From: DASVBE01 sp963770375
GTDB lineage: Bacteria; Actinomycetota; Actinomycetes; Streptosporangiales; Streptosporangiaceae
Direction of reading: 5' to 3'
Assembly (NCBI GenBank): GCA_963770375.1
Contig: CAVYPM010000008.1
Location: 186,001-250,000, forward strand
Length of the DNA: 64,000 bases
Shown: piece by piece, positions 61,039 through 64,000 of the stretch
Position numbering within the stretch: position 1 is the stretch's first letter
Layout: every line of letters starts with the position of its first letter
Notes under the pieces: model-generated
The model's database searches: none
Told to the model about the DNA's origin: nothing
What the model saw: only the letters and a program-made list of their open reading frames with translations
Program-made: the position numbers and the translations under genes

Positions 61039-62124
61039 ATGCCGTCGCCTGATGCCCCGCTGGAAAGGCTCGGCTTCCTGACCATCGGCCTGTTCGATGA
61101 GGCGGACCCGGCCGCCGGGCACCGGACCACGCTGGAGATCATCGAGCTCGGTGAGCGGCTGGGGTTCAACAGCGCCTGGGTCCGCCACCGGCACCTGCAG
61201 TACGGCATCTCCTCACCGGTCGCGGTCCTGGCCGCGGCCACGCAGCGCACCCAGCGGATCGAGCTGGGCACGGCGGTGATCCCGCTCGGCTGGGAGAACC
61301 CGCTGCGGCTGGCCGAGGACCTCGCCACGGTCGACGTGCTGTCTGGCGGCCGGCTCAATCCCGGGGTCAGCACCGGCCCGCCGATGCACTTCGACGACGT
61401 CAAGGCGACGCTGTACCCGGATACCGCCAGTGCCGAGGATCTCAGCTACGAACGCGTGGCCCGGCTGCTGCGGCTGGTCAGCGGGCAGCCAGCCAGCACG
61501 TTCGCGGGCACCGAGGGCATCGAGCAGTTCTCCAGCCGGGTGCAGCCGTACTCTCCCGGGCTGCGGCGGCGGATGTGGTACGGCGCCGCCAGCCTGGCCT
61601 CGGCCCGCTGGGCCGGGGAGAACGCAATGAACCTCCTGACCAGCAGCGTGGTCCGGGCCGAGGAGTCCGAGGACTTCGCCGCTATCCAGCAGTCCCAGAT
61701 CCGCGCGTTCCGGGCCGCCCACCCCGACGGTCCCGCAGCCCGCGTGTCCCAGGGCCTGGTGGTGATCCCCACCGACAGCGCGACCACCGCGCAGCGGGCC
61801 AAGTACGCCGCCTATGTCGAGAGCCGCTTGCCCAGGACCGCCAGCCCGCAGGGCCCAGGGCGGCTGCTGTTCGCCCCGGACCTGCTCGGGTCCTCAGCCG
61901 AGATCGCCGAGGCGCTCTACGCTCACGCGGGCTTCCGTGAGGTCCGCGAGGTCGCCTTCGCACTGCCGTTCAGCTTCGACCATGACGACTACGTCCAGAT
62001 CCTGACCGACACGGCCGGGAAGCTGGGGCCGGCACTGGGCTGGCAACCCACCAGCTCCGTAGTTCAGGCAGCCGGGGCCATCAGGGTGCCTTCATCGACC
62101 CTCGACTCGTCACGATTGCCGTAG
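61039..62124 (+). CDS. LLM-class flavin-dependent oxidoreductase
   Basis: From ATG 61039 (GGAGGG upstream) the 361-residue protein has LGFLTIGLFDEADPAAGHRT, SAWVRHRHLQYGISSPVAVL, IELGTAVIPLGWENPLRLAE and VDVLSGGRLNPGVSTGP, the luciferase-like TIM-barrel pattern using FMN or F420. The C-terminal end overlaps the convergent gene by ~60 bases. Substrate unknown. Confidence 0.92.
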   Translation: MPSPDAPLERLGFLTIGLFDEADPAAGHRTTLEIIELGERLGFNSAWVRHRHLQYGISSPVAVLAAATQRTQRIELGTAVIPLGWENPLRLAEDLATVDVLSGGRLNPGVSTGPPMHFDDVKATLYPDTASAEDLSYERVARLLRLVSGQPASTFAGTEGIEQFSSRVQPYSPGLRRRMWYGAASLASARWAGENAMNLLTSSVVRAEESEDFAAIQQSQIRAFRAAHPDGPAARVSQGLVVIPTDSATTAQRAKYAAYVESRLPRTASPQGPGRLLFAPDLLGSSAEIAEALYAHAGFREVREVAFALPFSFDHDDYVQILTDTAGKLGPALGWQPTSSVVQAAGAIRVPSSTLDSSRLP

Positions 62125-62537
62125 CGTTCGCGCAGCGCTTGCCATGCCTCCAGCTTCTCCGGGCGCATCCGCTGGCCGTCATACAGTTCGTGCACGTAGC
62201 AGGAGAGCACGGTGTCCCCGCCTGGCCCCAGGAATTGCACCGTCAGGACCTCCCGCCCGGGGAAAGAAGGGAACGGGTAGGGCCCGCGCGCGAAACGGAC
62301 TCCGGTGATCTCATCGACCCGCACATCCATGATCCAGTTTGCCGCGTCGTCGCCGAGTTCGACGTGCCACCACCGCCGGTCGGCTGGTCCGCGGAACACG
62401 GGCGTTGTCACTCCGGTCAGGTGCGCTGTCACCGAGCCGGCGCCGAATACGAAGACCAGCTGCCCGGCCTCCGACAGGTCTGCGATCAGGCGTTCTAGCT
62501 GGCTGGCGGGCTCGCTGACCTCTGCGATCTTGCTCAT
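62064..62537 (-). CDS. uncharacterised protein, possibly heme-utilisation (ChuX/HutX)-like
   Basis: From ATG 62537 (GGGAG upstream) the 157-residue protein reads LERLIADLSEAGQLVFVFGA, WWHVELGDDAANWIMDVRVD, VRFARGPYPFPSFPGREVLT and DTVLSCYVHELYDGQRMRPE. The beta-rich layout with W-H and Y-F pairs resembles ChuX/HutX heme-binding proteins, but the match is not strong. It converges with the LLM gene. Confidence 0.65.
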   Translation of the reverse strand: MSKIAEVSEPASQLERLIADLSEAGQLVFVFGAGSVTAHLTGVTTPVFRGPADRRWWHVELGDDAANWIMDVRVDEITGVRFARGPYPFPSFPGREVLTVQFLGPGGDTVLSCYVHELYDGQRMRPEKLEAWQALRERYGNRDESRVDEGTLMAPAA

Positions 62538-62688
62538 CTGGTGCTCCCTACCCGCGTCGGTGCAGTCAGTGGCAGGTAACACGGCGCCGCGCAGGATCGA
62601 TACCCGGCTGTCTAACAGATGACCAGCTCAGAAGGTTGTTTGTGCACCTTGCCTGCTGCCTTCGCGCCCGAGCAGGTTGAATCACTGC

Positions 62689-62875
62689 TGGCGGCCCGAG
62701 GCGTACGACCTGCGGCATGCGGCAGTGTCGCTGTGGCTGAACGCTGGCGTCCCGGCGCCGACCGTGGCCCCGGCGGGCCGGGCACTCCATCCACGCGCTT
62801 CTGCGGGCCTACGCCAGCTGCATCGACGGGGACGACGACATCGCCAACCAGCGGATCAGCGGTGCGCTTTGCTAG
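62689..62875 (+). pseudogene. C-terminal remnant of a tyrosine integrase (frameshifted)
   Basis: WRPEAYDLRHAAVSLWLNAG holds the catalytic Arg of box II (YDLRH); after one extra base near 62764 the protein goes on as RAGHSIHALLRAYASCIDGD, with the box II His (AGHS) and the catalytic Tyr (LLRAYASC), then IANQRISGAL and a stop at 62873. The N-terminal ~300 residues are absent. It matches the ends of actinobacterial integrases of integrative elements. The att-like tRNA fragment lies 110 bases downstream. Confidence 0.8.
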
Positions 62876-62985
62876 GGCCCGACCTGCGGAAACGCGGCCC
62901 ACTCAACCCGGGAATATCCGGCGACCAGCGGCGGCCGACAGCCGCATCTGGTGGCTCACAAGTCAAGCCAGGTTTCGGTGGTCAG

Positions 62986-63048
62986 CGGAGGGGTGAGGGA
63001 TTCGAACCCTCGAGGACTGTCACCAGCCCTAGCGGTTTTCAAGACCGT
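62986..63048 (-). other. 3' half of tRNA-Ser (anticodon TGA); probable attachment site
   Basis: On the minus strand the segment runs from the anticodon loop CTTGAAA (TGA) flanked by ACGGT/ACCGC, through a long variable arm and a perfect T-arm GAGGG-TTCGAAT-CCCTC, to an acceptor end ACCCCTCCG. The 5' half does not supply a matching GGAGGGGT acceptor or a proper D-arm, so this is not an intact gene. Integrative elements use exactly such 3' halves as att sites. With the integrase remnant it marks an element border. Confidence 0.65.
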
Positions 63049-63784
63049 ACCCTGAACTCGCCTGACCAGCGGCAACATCACAGCCGAGTGTAATCTCGGC
63101 ACGTATTCGGCACAGCCGGGCTTGTGCGCGCTGAGCTGCCCGCCGCGCGAACCGCCGCCGGTCTGCGCCGAGCAGTAGCTCATCACAGTGCGAGCCGGAG
63201 CGCGTGATCGGGCGACCTGTCTGCGGCCACCCGCACGGTCGGCGCGCCTGATCAACATCCGATTCTGGCTCCCCTCTGTGTCATCCCTGAAGGAGCGGGG
63301 CCGTGTCAAGGGGGGTTTTGCGGGCGTTGCTGGCGGCTTGCGGGCGTGCGTGACTGGCGTCTCCTGTTTCCCTGGTAGCTGCCATGTCCGTGGCGGGCGG
63401 CCGGGCGGGTCAAGGACCGGGCGGAGCCCGGCCGCCGGGGCGGCGCCGGAGGCGTCCTTGAGGTGACCGGCCGGGAGCCCGATGATCTGGCGGCGGGGAA
63501 ACGGGAGCCGGGACCGTGCGGGGGTATTCGGTTGTTCAGGTCCGTCCCATGGTCCGGGTCCCGCGGTGCGGGCAGTGCCGCTGGCTGCAGTCATCCCTTC
63601 GCGTGTCCCCGGCCGGGGCCGGGGCGCATGGGGCGGGTCCGCGTCAGAAGGGGCGGTCAGGCGGGGTCAATCAAGAGGGCGCCCGCGCCGCCGGGTGAGG
63701 GCGGCGGGGCAGACACAGGAGGCGACCTCGCGCCTGGCCGCTGGCCAGGAAGAGCTGTTCATGCCGCCCGCGCAGGCGGCTGGG
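63049..63784. other. 736-bp region without a supportable gene
   Basis: Open frames here are short and have no recognisable motif. The composition is G-rich on the plus strand. The stretch lies between the tRNA-Ser fragment and the IS110 remnant, and is probably mobile-element debris. Confidence 0.4.
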
Positions 63785-64000
63785 TCACCGGCGGGGTCGG
63801 CGGGGCGTGGACAGGCAGCGGATCTGCCCGTCGCGCAGGCCGTAGAAGACCAGGGTGAGGAGCCGGCGGGCGGCGGCGACCTTGGCGATGTTGCGGGCTT
63901 CCTTCCCGCGGCGGGCGATGATGGCGTCCTTGACCGCGCCGGCCACCGAGTCCGCGCGGCACCCGCTGGATCGCCTCGATCAGCGCCCAGCGCAGCAGCC
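63785..64000 (-). mobile_element. IS110-family transposase, C-terminal part (partial, frameshifted)
   Basis: Entering from the right edge, LLRWALIEAIQRVPR is followed, after one extra base near 63955, by DSVAGAVKDAIIARRGKEAR and NIAKVAAARRLLTLVFYGLR up to DGQIRCL and a stop at 63785. The ARRLLTLVFYGLRDG end is the typical C-terminus of the Transposase_20 part of IS110-type DEDD transposases. No terminal repeats are expected for this family. The rest is outside the window. Confidence 0.8.

Noticed and set aside
62986..63090. Intact tRNA-Ser(UGA)
   Set aside because: The 5' acceptor strand and D-arm do not match the 3' half, so only a fragment is supported.

Overview
The window is 64 kb of very GC-rich DNA with dense genes, GTG/TTG starts, ATGA gene overlaps and typical actinobacterial markers: tRNA adenosine deaminase with its actinobacterial partner protein, tetrahydrodipicolinate succinylase DapD, CtaG, FHA proteins, LuxR proteins with TPR-like repeats and many NarL-type sensor kinases. 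It looks like a chromosome segment of a soil or filamentous actinomycete. The genus cannot be read from the sequence.

Layout, left to right. (1) 0-2.3 kb: end of a hydrolase, a LysR regulator divergent from an F420/NADP reductase-like gene, and a small protein. (2) 2.5-10.9 kb: a TetR-controlled cassette containing TetR, a hydrolase-glycosyltransferase fusion, an OsmC-like protein, a flavin monooxygenase, an NTF2-like protein, a cytochrome P450, a second hydrolase-like protein and a beta-lactamase-fold serine hydrolase. Two near-identical 7-4-7 palindromes lie before tetR and before the OsmC gene, so one TetR probably controls both halves. The cassette resembles a small-molecule modification or detoxification set; the substrate is unknown. 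It ends against a truncated response regulator. (3) 10.9-29.3 kb: a signalling region with a KdpD-like kinase and universal stress protein, two large LuxR regulators, an FHA protein, a NarL-type kinase and regulator, two tandemly duplicated kinases, and an anti-sigma-type ATPase. (4) 29.7-46.6 kb: mostly housekeeping genes: cupin, two tRNA-Ser genes, tadA with its partner, a PH-domain protein with a DnaJ-type zinc finger, acyl-CoA synthetase, an AAA ATPase, a tandem GNAT acetyltransferase, a J-domain/PASTA protein, dapD, ctaG, a patatin, zinc-ribbon proteins and a dimethylglycine dehydrogenase-like enzyme. (5) 46.8-62.5 kb: two paralogous lipoproteins, a MoxR ATPase with a VWA protein, DinB, prolyl oligopeptidase, a PEP mutase-like enzyme, and an operon of M20 peptidase, S9 peptidase and hydrolase divergent from an ArsR-type regulator. 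(6) 62.6-64 kb: mobile-element debris: the C-terminal end of a tyrosine integrase, a 3' half of tRNA-Ser(UGA) that looks like an attachment site, and part of an IS110-type transposase.

Many otherwise well-conserved genes are broken by one-base indels, often in G/C runs, at about 17 places. The protein sequence resumes perfectly in another frame each time. This looks more like assembly error than decay, except at the mobile-element remnants. Such genes are reported here as single reconstructed genes with the shift position given.
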